Of a stretch of DNA of 38,854 nucleotides, positions 22,741 through 30,056 are shown piece after piece. The stretch comes from Ectopseudomonas composti. Its GTDB lineage: Bacteria > Pseudomonadota > Gammaproteobacteria > Pseudomonadales > Pseudomonadaceae. The stretch spans positions 1 to 38,854 of the forward strand of contig NZ_FOWP01000015.1 of NCBI RefSeq assembly GCF_900115475.1. The letters run 5' to 3'. Every line of letters starts with the position of its first letter. Position 1 is the first letter of the stretch. The position numbers were made by a program, and so were the translations under genes. The notes under the pieces are model-generated. The model had not been told where the DNA came from and made no database searches. It saw nothing but the letters and a program-made list of their open reading frames with translations.

Positions 22741-23505
22741 ATGTACAAACTCGAAGTTCAGGACCTGCACAAGCGCTACGGCAGCCATGAGGTGATCAAG
22801 GGCGTGTCGATGGCGGCCAAGGCGGGCGACGTGATCAGCATCATCGGCTCCAGTGGTTCGGGCAAAAGCACCTTCCTGCGTTGCCTGAACCTGCTGGAGC
22901 AGCCGCATGCCGGCAAGATCCTGCTCAACGGCGAAGAGCTGAAACTGGTGCCGGCCAAGGACGGTTCACTGCGCGCCGCCGATGCCAAGCAGCTGCAGCG
23001 CATGCGCTCGCGCCTGGCCATGGTGTTCCAGCATTTCAATCTGTGGTCGCACATGAGCGCGCTGGAAAACGTGATGGAAGCGCCGGTGCACGTGCTCGGG
23101 GTGAGCAAGGCAGAAGCCCGCGACAAGGCCGAGCATTATCTGACCAAGGTTGGTGTTGCGCATCGCAAGGACGCCTACCCGGCGCACATGAGCGGCGGCG
23201 AGCAGCAGCGTGTGGCCATTGCCCGTGCCCTGGCCATGGAGCCGGAGGTGATGCTGTTCGACGAGCCAACTTCGGCGCTCGACCCGGAGCTGGTCGGCGA
23301 AGTGCTCAAGGTCATGCAGGACCTGGCCACCGAGGGCCGTACCATGGTGGTGGTGACCCACGAAATGGGCTTCGCCCGCGAGGTATCGAATCAGCTGGTG
23401 TTCCTGCACAAGGGGCTGGTTGAAGAGCGTGGTTGCCCGAAGGAAGTGCTGGCCAATCCGCAATCCGAGCGACTGCAGCAGTTCCTTTCCGGCAGTCTCA
23501 AATAA
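22741..23505 (+). CDS. aotP: Arginine/ornithine ABC transporter ATPase AotP
   Basis: A 254-residue ABC ATPase of the HisP type. Walker A GSSGSGKS at 36-43, Q-loop in VFQHFNLW, signature MSGGEQQR at 150-157, Walker B VMLFDE at 170-175 and the H-loop VVTHEM. The family N-terminus MYKLEVQDLHKRYG favours the ATG at 22741; an in-frame ATG at 22717 would add eight residues. It energises AotQM uptake of arginine and ornithine. MITE-like element B starts 21 bases after its stop. Confidence 0.95.
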   Translation: MYKLEVQDLHKRYGSHEVIKGVSMAAKAGDVISIIGSSGSGKSTFLRCLNLLEQPHAGKILLNGEELKLVPAKDGSLRAADAKQLQRMRSRLAMVFQHFNLWSHMSALENVMEAPVHVLGVSKAEARDKAEHYLTKVGVAHRKDAYPAHMSGGEQQRVAIARALAMEPEVMLFDEPTSALDPELVGEVLKVMQDLATEGRTMVVVTHEMGFAREVSNQLVFLHKGLVEERGCPKEVLANPQSERLQQFLSGSLK

Positions 23506-23526
23506 TAAGAAGCTAGACTGCGTCTC

Positions 23527-23667
23527 AAAGCCTGTTCAAAGTCTTGCGAGCTAGAGGCATGCAAGGCAAAAACAGGCGAGGAAGCGGAGTGTACTTTTGT
23601 ACATGAGCATTCCGAGCCTGTTTTTAACGCAGCAGGCCCGGCGCGCAGCAAACTGTGAACAGGCTTT
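23527..23667. mobile_element. MITE-like element B ending at the argR start codon
   Basis: A 141-base element with a perfect 12-base terminal inverted repeat, AAAGCCTGTTCA (23527-23538) and TGAACAGGCTTT (23656-23667), extending inward with a few mismatches. It shares the core GCGGAGTGTAC (23584-23594) and GTACATGAGCATT with element A. The right terminus ends one base before the argR ATG, so the only ribosome-site-like sequence of argR (AGG) lies within the repeat. Confidence 0.72.
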
Positions 23668-23668
23668 C

Positions 23669-24649
23669 ATGACCCCCCATCGAATTGGCTTTTTATACTG
23701 GCCCGGCACCAAGGCCCTGACCCTGTCTCTGGCTGAGGAAGCCCTGCGTGTCGCCCAGCGTGTGCATCCAGAAGTGGTGTACGAGCTGGTGTTCCTCCAG
23801 GCCGAGCCGTTGGCTGCGGGTGATTGGCGTTTGCCGGGCGAGCCATGGGGCGGGCATCTGGAGGGGCTGGACAAGTTGTTCCTGCTCGCTGATGCGCCGC
23901 CGGCGCAGGTGTCTGCGGGGCTGGCGGCCGCGCTCAAGCAGCAGGTGCGCAGCGGTTGTGTGATCGGCGGACTGTCTGCAGGGGTCTATCCGCTTGCCCA
24001 GCTCGGTCTGCTCGATGGTTATCGCGCGGCAGTGCACTGGCGCTGGCAGGACGATTTCGCCGAGCGCTTCCCCAAGGTCATCGCCACCAGCCATCTGTTC
24101 GACTGGGATCGTGACCGCCTGACTGCCTGCGGTGGTCTGGCCGTGCTCGATCTGCTGCTGGCAGTGCTGGCGCGCGATCACGGCGCCGAACTGGCCGGTG
24201 CGGTGAGCGAGGAGCTGGTGGTCGAGCGCATTCGCGAGGGCGGTGAGCGTCAGCGCATTCCACTGCAGAATCGTCTCGGCTCAAGCCATCCGAAGCTGAC
24301 CCAGGCCGTGCTGTTGATGGAAGCCAACATCGAGGAGCCGCTGACCACCGACGAGATCGCCCAGCATGTGTGCGTGTCGCGTCGTCAGCTCGAGCGCATC
24401 TTCAAGCAGTACCTCAATCGCGTACCCAGCCAGTACTACCTGGAGCTGCGCCTGAACAAGGCGCGCCAGCTGCTGATGCAGACCAGCAAGTCGATCATCC
24501 AGATCGGCCTGTCCTGCGGTTTCTCCTCGGGACCGCATTTCTCCAGTGCCTACCGCAATTTCTTCGGTGCCACGCCGCGCGACGACCGCAACCAGCGCCG
24601 CAGCAATAGCCCCTTCGAGCTGACGTCGACGCCGGTCGAGCGGGGCTGA
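23669..24649 (+). CDS. argR: Arginine-responsive regulator ArgR (AraC/XylS type)
   Basis: A 326-residue regulator of the AraC family, unlike the small ArgR of E. coli. The N-terminal DJ-1/PfpI-like domain (IGFLYWPGTKALTLSLAEEA; GCVIGGLSAGVYPLAQLGLL) probably senses arginine. Two helix-turn-helix motifs follow, at about 225-246 (TDEIAQHVCVSRRQLERIFK) and 274-297 (IIQIGLSCGFSSGPHFSSAY). In P. aeruginosa it activates arginine uptake and catabolism and represses synthesis. The start at 23669 is the family start; the upstream open frame is translated repeat. Operators fitting it lie before aotJ and aruC. Confidence 0.94.
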   Translation: MTPHRIGFLYWPGTKALTLSLAEEALRVAQRVHPEVVYELVFLQAEPLAAGDWRLPGEPWGGHLEGLDKLFLLADAPPAQVSAGLAAALKQQVRSGCVIGGLSAGVYPLAQLGLLDGYRAAVHWRWQDDFAERFPKVIATSHLFDWDRDRLTACGGLAVLDLLLAVLARDHGAELAGAVSEELVVERIREGGERQRIPLQNRLGSSHPKLTQAVLLMEANIEEPLTTDEIAQHVCVSRRQLERIFKQYLNRVPSQYYLELRLNKARQLLMQTSKSIIQIGLSCGFSSGPHFSSAYRNFFGATPRDDRNQRRSNSPFELTSTPVERG

Positions 24650-24652
24650 TCC

Positions 24653-24719
24653 GTAGGAGCGAGCTCTGCTCGCGAATCGAGGGCAACGCCAAAGCTTCGC
24701 GAGCAGAGCTCGCTCCTAC
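24653..24719. repeat. REP doublet downstream of argR
   Basis: Two 24-base arms, GTAGGAGCGAGCTCTGCTCG... (24653-24676) and its exact complement (24696-24719), surround a 19-base centre. It is the cleanest copy of the family found at 15206-15272 and 16178-16241. It begins three bases after the argR stop and could also act as a transcription barrier. Confidence 0.92.
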
Positions 24720-24741
24720 AATGCGATAGTCGTCGCTGCGA

Positions 24742-24798
24742 GTAGCCCGGATGAAATCTGGGGGATCTGGTGTCAGCCCCGGATTGCATCCGGGCTAC
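24742..24798. repeat. REP doublet of the GTAGCCCGGATG family
   Basis: Perfect 12-base ends GTAGCCCGGATG (24742-24753) and CATCCGGGCTAC (24787-24798), with inner ATCTGGGG/CCCCGGAT. Same family as 32809-32872. The rest of the gap up to the aruC start holds only the ArgR sites and promoter listed separately. Confidence 0.92.
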
Positions 24799-24902
24799 GC
24801 AGGCGTGAATTTCGATACTGACCGGTCAGCCTGCGGAGATTTTTTCTGGCAGCGTGCTCCAGGCGGTGATCTGCGATTAAACTGCGCCTTTCCGACGCTT
24901 TC

Positions 24903-24918
24903 TGTCGCTTGGACGAAA
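24903..24918 (+). promoter_or_regulatory. Lone upstream ArgR half-site before aruC
   Basis: TGTCGC (24903-24908), eight bases, then AA (24917-24918) fits the ArgR half-site exactly. No partner half-site is seen 21 bases on either side. It lies 51 bases upstream of the main conserved half-site and could be an auxiliary contact or chance. Confidence 0.4.
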
Positions 24919-24932
24919 ACCCGCGGAAAACC

Positions 24933-24974
24933 TGGGGTGGCGCTGTAAGAAGTTGTCGCATGGCGACAATGCCG
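24933..24974 (+). promoter_or_regulatory. ArgR operator upstream of aruC
   Basis: Two tandem half-sites: TGGGGT (24933-24938) with AA at 24947-24948, and TGTCGC (24954-24959) with AA at 24968-24969, the second matching the P. aeruginosa ArgR pattern exactly. It expectedly mediates arginine induction of the aru operon. Confidence 0.8.
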
Positions 24975-24990
24975 ACCCCGATTCAGTCCC

Positions 24991-24996
24991 TACAAT
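24991..24996 (+). promoter_or_regulatory. -10 element of the aruC promoter
   Basis: TACAAT, 37 bases from the start of the exact ArgR half-site, as in the aotJ promoter. No clear -35 hexamer. The leader to the aruC start is about 66 bases. Confidence 0.65.
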
Positions 24997-25068
24997 CCTT
25001 GCATTCCCTGTCGTTTCGGGCGCTTCGTCGCCTGTCTGCGGCCGGTATTTCTCATCAGGAGAGCTTTG

Positions 25069-26289
25069 ATGTCCGTTCAGCACGATGCGGTGCAACGCGC
25101 CGATTTCGACCAGTTCATGGTTCCCAACTACGCCCCTGCTGCCTTCGTACCCGTGCGCGGCCTGGGTTCGCGAGTCTGGGACCAGAGCGGTCGAGAGCTG
25201 ATCGACTTCGCTGGCGGCATCGCCGTCAACGTGCTTGGCCATTGCCACCCGGCGCTGGTCGCGGCGCTGACCGAGCAGGCCAATACCCTGTGGCACATCT
25301 CCAACGTATTCACCAACGAGCCGACCCTGCGCCTGGGCAAGAAGCTGGTCGAGGCGACCTTCGCCGAGCGCGTGTTCTTCTGCAACTCCGGCGCCGAGGC
25401 CAACGAGGCTGCATTCAAGCTGGCGCGTCGCGTCGCCCATGACCGTTTCGGCCCGGAAAAACACGAGATCATCGCCGCCACCAACAGCTTCCACGGTCGC
25501 ACTCTGTTCACCGTCAGCGTCGGCGGCCAGCCGAAGTATTCCGACGGTTTCGGCCCGAAAATCGAGGGCATCACCCATGTGCCGTACAACGACCTGGCGG
25601 CGCTGAAAGCCGCCATTTCCGACAAGACCTGCGCCGTGGTGCTGGAGCCGATCCAGGGCGAGGGCGGCGTGCTGCCGGCGGACAAAGCCTATCTGCAAGG
25701 CGCCCGCGAGCTGTGCAACGCGCACAACGCGCTGCTGGTGTTCGATGAGGTACAGAGCGGTATGGGCCGTACCGGCGAACTGTTCGCCTACATGAATTAC
25801 GGCGTGGTGCCGGACATTCTCTCCAGTGCCAAGAGCCTGGGCGGTGGTTTCCCCATCGCGGCGATGCTCACCACCACCGACCTGGCCAAGCATTTCTCGC
25901 CTGGTACCCATGGCACCACCTACGGCGGTAACCCGCTGGCCTGTGCGGTCGGTGAAGCGGTGCTGGATATCGTCAACACCCGCCAGACCCTGGACGGTGT
26001 GAAGGCCAAGAGCGAGCAGTTCAAAGCGCGCCTGCTGGCGTTGGGCAAGCAGTACGGCCTGTTCGAGCAGGTGCGTGGCATGGGCCTGCTGCTCGGCTGC
26101 GTTCTCAATGACGCGTGGATGGGCAAGGCCAAGCAGGTGCTCGATGCCGCCACTGCCGAAGGCCTGATGATTCTGCAGGCCGGCCCGGACGTGGTGCGTT
26201 TCGCCCCGAGCCTGGTGGTCGAAGAGGCCGATATCGAAGAAGGCCTGGCGCGTTTCGAGCGTGCGTTGAGCAAATTGACAGCGGCCTGA
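25069..26289 (+). CDS. aruC: Succinylornithine transaminase AruC
   Basis: A 406-residue class III PLP aminotransferase, third step of the arginine succinyltransferase pathway; the enzyme also serves as acetylornithine aminotransferase in biosynthesis in pseudomonads. The PLP lysine is Lys255 in LSSAKSLGGGFPI; Asp226 in VFDEVQSGMGRTG contacts the ring nitrogen; NSGAEANEAAFK (106-117) binds phosphate. The ATG at 25069 follows AGGAGAG; a TTG one codon earlier is less likely. First gene of the aru cluster, with its own ArgR operator. Confidence 0.95.
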   Translation: MSVQHDAVQRADFDQFMVPNYAPAAFVPVRGLGSRVWDQSGRELIDFAGGIAVNVLGHCHPALVAALTEQANTLWHISNVFTNEPTLRLGKKLVEATFAERVFFCNSGAEANEAAFKLARRVAHDRFGPEKHEIIAATNSFHGRTLFTVSVGGQPKYSDGFGPKIEGITHVPYNDLAALKAAISDKTCAVVLEPIQGEGGVLPADKAYLQGARELCNAHNALLVFDEVQSGMGRTGELFAYMNYGVVPDILSSAKSLGGGFPIAAMLTTTDLAKHFSPGTHGTTYGGNPLACAVGEAVLDIVNTRQTLDGVKAKSEQFKARLLALGKQYGLFEQVRGMGLLLGCVLNDAWMGKAKQVLDAATAEGLMILQAGPDVVRFAPSLVVEEADIEEGLARFERALSKLTAA

Positions 26290-26306
26290 GTCCTTGCTGA
26301 CTTGCT

Positions 26307-26353
26307 GAGGAAGGGGCTTTAGCCGCGACAATCGCTGCTAAAGCGCCTCCCTC
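26307..26353. repeat. Palindromic repeat between aruC and aruF
   Basis: GAGGAAGGGGCTTTAGCCGC pairs imperfectly with the segment ending AAAGCGCCTCCCTC. It is a degenerate relative of the GGCTTTAG...CTAAAGCGCC modules at 8888-8950 and 9081-9143. It lies in the 111-base gap of an otherwise operon-like pair and may attenuate aruF or protect the aruC message. Confidence 0.65.
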
Positions 26354-26400
26354 GCTGGCTACGAATCTTGCAGCTTCCCTGTTTTAGAAGGAGTGACCCC

Positions 26401-27417
26401 ATGCTGGTGATGCGCCCTGCGCAAATGGCGGACCTGGCAGATGTGCAGCGACTGGCTGCTGACAGCCCGGTGGGTGTCACTTCGTTGCCGGACGATGCAG
26501 GCCGATTGGGCGACAAGATCGCCGCCTCGGATGCGTCGTTTGCCGCCGAGGTCAGTTTCAATGGCGAGGAAAGCTACTTCTTCGTCCTTGAGGACACCGA
26601 GAGCGGTCGCCTGGTCGGCTGTTCCGGCATTGTCGCTTCGGCGGGCTATTCCGAACCCTTCTACAGCTTTCGCAACGAAACCTTCGTGCACAACTCGCGC
26701 GAGCTGAAGATCCACAACAAGATTCACGTGCTGTCGCTGTGTCACGACCTGACCGGCAACAGCCTGCTCACCAGCTTCTACGTCGAGCGCCCACTGGTCA
26801 GCAGCGTGTTCGCCGAGCTCAACTCGCGTGGGCGCCTGTTGTTCATGGCCGGCCACCCGGAGCGCTTCGCCGATGCGGTGGTGGTGGAGATCGTCGGCCA
26901 CAGCGACGAGAACGGTGATTCGCCGTTCTGGGACGCGCTGGGGCGCAACTTCTTCGACATGAGCTACGCCGAGGCCGAGCGCCTGTGCGGACTGAAGAGC
27001 CGCACCTTCCTCGCCGAGCTGATGCCGCATTACCCGATCTACGTGCCGCTGCTCTCGGACGAGGCGCAGGAGGCCATGGGGCAGGTGCATCCGCGTGCGC
27101 AGATCACCTTCGATATCCTCATGCGCGAAGGCTTCGAGACCGATCACTACATCGACATTTTCGACGGTGGCCCGACCCTGCATGCGCGCACCTCGGGCAT
27201 CCGCAGCATCGCGCAGAGTCGCCTGGTGCCGGTGAAGATCGGCGAGGCCGATGCCGGCGGGCGCCAGTATCTGGTGAGCAACGGCCAGTTGCAGGACTTC
27301 CGCGCCATCGTCGCCGACCTCGACTGGGTGCCGGGCAAGCCTGTAGTGCTCAGTGCGCAGGCGGCCGAGGCACTGGGTGTCGGTGAAGGCGCCAGTGTCA
27401 GGTTGGTAGCGGTTTGA
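26401..27417 (+). CDS. aruF: Arginine/ornithine succinyltransferase subunit alpha AruF
   Basis: A 338-residue acyltransferase subunit of the AstA type. With AruG it transfers succinyl from succinyl-CoA to arginine or ornithine, the first step of the pathway. Family blocks are MRPAQMADLADVQRLA, HDLTGNSLLTSFYV, GRNFFDMSYAEAERL and AELMPHYPIYVPLL. The start at 26401 follows AGAAGGAG with a nine-base spacer. It is about 36% identical by eye to AruG downstream, showing the ancient duplication that gives the heterodimer in Pseudomonas. Confidence 0.94.
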   Translation: MLVMRPAQMADLADVQRLAADSPVGVTSLPDDAGRLGDKIAASDASFAAEVSFNGEESYFFVLEDTESGRLVGCSGIVASAGYSEPFYSFRNETFVHNSRELKIHNKIHVLSLCHDLTGNSLLTSFYVERPLVSSVFAELNSRGRLLFMAGHPERFADAVVVEIVGHSDENGDSPFWDALGRNFFDMSYAEAERLCGLKSRTFLAELMPHYPIYVPLLSDEAQEAMGQVHPRAQITFDILMREGFETDHYIDIFDGGPTLHARTSGIRSIAQSRLVPVKIGEADAGGRQYLVSNGQLQDFRAIVADLDWVPGKPVVLSAQAAEALGVGEGASVRLVAV

Positions 27418-27423
27418 ATCGAA

Positions 27424-27500
27424 GCTGCACGCCACAAGCCCCAAGCTGCGAGCCTATCTGGCTGCTGACTTGTGGCTTGCCGCTTGAAGCTAATAGCTGA
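27424..27500. repeat. Palindromic repeat between aruF and aruG
   Basis: GCCACAAG (27431-27438) pairs with CTTGTGGC (27469-27476), flanked by further AAGC/GCTT pairs (GAAGCTGCACGCC and GGCTTGCCGCTTGAAGC). This AAGC-rich palindrome type is common between genes in Pseudomonas as I know it. It fills the 96-base aruF-aruG gap. The aruG ribosome site follows it directly. Confidence 0.6.
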
Positions 27501-27513
27501 TCCGGAGGATCCA

Positions 27514-28530
27514 ATGATTGTTCGTCCCGTGCGCAGTGCCGACTTGCCGGCCCTGATCGACCTGGCTCGCAGCACCGGCGCTGGCCTGACCACGCTGCCA
27601 GCCAACGAGGCACGCCTGGCGCATCGAGTCGGCTGGGCGGAGAAGGCGTTTCGTGGCGAGGCTGAGCGTGCCGATGCCGACTACCTGTTCGTGCTCGAAG
27701 ACGATAGCGGCAAGGTGGTCGGCATTTCTGCGGTGGCGGGTGCCGTCGGCCTGCGCGAGCCCTGGTACAACTACCGCGTGGGCCTGACCGTCAGTGCCTC
27801 GCAGGAGCTGAACATCCACCGCCAGGTGCCGACGCTGTTCATGGCCAACGACCTGACCGGCAACTCCGAGCTGTGCTCGTTGTTCCTGCACGCCGATCAC
27901 CGCACTGGCCTCAACGGCCGCTTGTTGTCCAAGGCGCGTTTTCTGTTCATCGCCGAGTTTCGCCAGTTGTTCGGTGACAAGGTGATCGCCGAGATGCGTG
28001 GCATGTCGGACGAGCGCGGGCGTTCGCCATTCTGGGAAAGCCTTGGCCGGCATTTCTTCAAGATGGAATTCTCCCAGGCGGACTACCTCACCGGCGTCGG
28101 CAACAAGGCCTTCATCGCCGAGTTGATGCCGAAATTTCCGCTCTACACCTGCTTCCTTTCCGAGGATGCACGCGCGGTGATCGGCCGTGTCCACCCCGAC
28201 ACCGAGCCGGCGCTGGCCATGCTCAAGGGTGAGGGCTTCAGCTACCAGGGCTATGTCGACATCTTCGACGCCGGCCCGGCCATCGAGGCGGAGACCGCGA
28301 AGATCCGCGCGGTGCGCGACAGCCAGAATCTAGTGCTGGCCATCGGCACGCCGGGCGATGACGCCGAGCCCTTCCTGGTGCACAACCGCAAGCGCCAGGA
28401 CTGCCGTATCACCGCTGCGCCGGCGCGTCTGGCGGCTGGCACCCTGGTGGTCGATCCGGCGACGGCCAAGCGCCTGCGCCTTTCCGCTGGCGATCAGGTA
28501 CGCGCCGTGCCGCTGGCGGCGCACGGCTGA
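27514..28530 (+). CDS. aruG: Arginine/ornithine succinyltransferase subunit beta AruG
   Basis: A 338-residue paralogue of AruF and second subunit of arginine N-succinyltransferase. It starts MIVRPVRSADLPALIDLA at 27514, with CCGGAGG six bases upstream. Shared blocks with AruF are ANDLTGNSELCSLFL, GRHFFKMEFSQADYLTG, and AELMPKFPLYTCFL. Same length as AruF, as expected for the Pseudomonas heterodimer (E. coli has a single AstA). Followed after 62 bases by aruD. Confidence 0.94.
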   Translation: MIVRPVRSADLPALIDLARSTGAGLTTLPANEARLAHRVGWAEKAFRGEAERADADYLFVLEDDSGKVVGISAVAGAVGLREPWYNYRVGLTVSASQELNIHRQVPTLFMANDLTGNSELCSLFLHADHRTGLNGRLLSKARFLFIAEFRQLFGDKVIAEMRGMSDERGRSPFWESLGRHFFKMEFSQADYLTGVGNKAFIAELMPKFPLYTCFLSEDARAVIGRVHPDTEPALAMLKGEGFSYQGYVDIFDAGPAIEAETAKIRAVRDSQNLVLAIGTPGDDAEPFLVHNRKRQDCRITAAPARLAAGTLVVDPATAKRLRLSAGDQVRAVPLAAHG

Positions 28531-28592
28531 GTCATTGGTTTTACGCGGCTGCCCAAGCGGCTGCCGTTGAATGCTGGGAGTGGTAGAGCAAG

Positions 28593-30056
28593 ATGAACAC
28601 TCATTACATCGCAGGTCAGTGGCTGCCCGGGCAGGGCGAGTCGCTGCAATCGCTCGACCCGGTCAGCCAGGCCGTGCTGTGGCAGGGCCAGGGCGCCACG
28701 GCGGCGCAGGTCGACGCCGCCGTGGCCGCTGCGCGTGGCGCCTTCTCGCTGTGGGCCGCGCACTCGCTGGATGGTCGTATCGCCGTGCTGGAGCGTTTTG
28801 CCGCCTGCCTGAAATCGCGTGCCGACGAAGTGGCCTGGGCGATTGGCGAAGAAACCGGCAAGCCACTGTGGGAAGCCGCCACCGAAGTGAACAGCATGGT
28901 GGGCAAGGTCGCCATTTCCATTCAGAGCTACCGTGAGCGCACTGGCGAGAAGAGCGGCCCGCTGGGTGACGCCACCGCGGTGTTGCGCCACAAACCGCAT
29001 GGGGTGGTCGCGGTGTTCGGCCCCTACAACTTTCCCGGCCACCTGCCCAACGGCCATATCGTGCCGGCGTTGCTGGCCGGTAACTGCGTGCTGTTCAAGC
29101 CCAGCGAACTGACGCCCAAGGTGGCCGAGCTGACCGTGCAATGCTGGATCGAGGCAGGGCTGCCCGAGGGCGTGCTCAACCTGCTGCAGGGCGGCCGCGA
29201 AACCGGCGTCGCCTTGGCTGGCCATCCCGGTATCGACGGGCTGTTCTTCACCGGCTCCAGCCGTACCGGCAATCTGCTGCATGCCCAGTTCGCCGGGCGC
29301 CCGGACAAGATCCTGGCGCTGGAGATGGGCGGCAACAACCCGCTGATCGTCGATCAGGTCGCCGATGTCGATGCTGCGGTCTACACCATCGTCCAGTCCG
29401 CGTTCATTTCTGCCGGCCAGCGCTGCACCTGTGCGCGGCGCCTGCTGGTGCCGCAAGGGGAGTGGGGCGACGCCCTGCTGGCTCGGCTGGTGCAGGTTGT
29501 CGGGCAGATCAAGGTCGGTCGTTTCGATGAACAGCCGGCGCCGTTCATGGGCTCGGTGATTTCCCTGCAGGCTGCCGCACAATTGATGCAGGCGCAGCAG
29601 CACCTGCTGGCGGGCGGCGCCTCGGCATTGCTGGCGATGACCCAGCCACAAGCCGATGCCGCACTGCTGACGCCCGGCATCCTCGATGTCACGGCCGTGA
29701 ACGACCGTCCTGACGAAGAATTTTTTGGTCCGCTGCTGCAGGTGATTCGCTACGACAGCTTCGAGGCAGCCATCGCCGAGGCCAATGCCACGGTCTATGG
29801 TCTGGCTGCTGGTCTGCTGTCCGACTCACGGGCGCGCTTCGAGCAGTTCTGGCTGCACAGCCGCGCCGGCATCGTCAACTGGAACAAGCAGCTCACCGGT
29901 GCCGCCAGCACCGCGCCATTCGGTGGCATCGGCGCGTCGGGCAACCACCGCGCCAGTGCCTACTACGCGGCGGATTACTGCGCTTACCCAGTGGCCGGGC
30001 TGGAAAGCGACAGCCTGACCTTGCCCGCGACCCTGACTCCGGGAGTGACCCTGTGA
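28593..30056 (+). CDS. aruD: Succinylglutamate semialdehyde dehydrogenase AruD
   Basis: A 487-residue NAD(P)-dependent aldehyde dehydrogenase, fourth step of the pathway. The catalytic residues are visible: Asn146 in FGPYNFPGH, Glu244 in LEMGGNNP and the nucleophile Cys278 in SAGQRCTCARRLL. GSSRTG (221-226) binds NAD. Length and the GQRCTC motif identify AstD/AruD within the superfamily. The stop overlaps the aruB start by one base. Confidence 0.94.
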   Translation: MNTHYIAGQWLPGQGESLQSLDPVSQAVLWQGQGATAAQVDAAVAAARGAFSLWAAHSLDGRIAVLERFAACLKSRADEVAWAIGEETGKPLWEAATEVNSMVGKVAISIQSYRERTGEKSGPLGDATAVLRHKPHGVVAVFGPYNFPGHLPNGHIVPALLAGNCVLFKPSELTPKVAELTVQCWIEAGLPEGVLNLLQGGRETGVALAGHPGIDGLFFTGSSRTGNLLHAQFAGRPDKILALEMGGNNPLIVDQVADVDAAVYTIVQSAFISAGQRCTCARRLLVPQGEWGDALLARLVQVVGQIKVGRFDEQPAPFMGSVISLQAAAQLMQAQQHLLAGGASALLAMTQPQADAALLTPGILDVTAVNDRPDEEFFGPLLQVIRYDSFEAAIAEANATVYGLAAGLLSDSRARFEQFWLHSRAGIVNWNKQLTGAASTAPFGGIGASGNHRASAYYAADYCAYPVAGLESDSLTLPATLTPGVTL

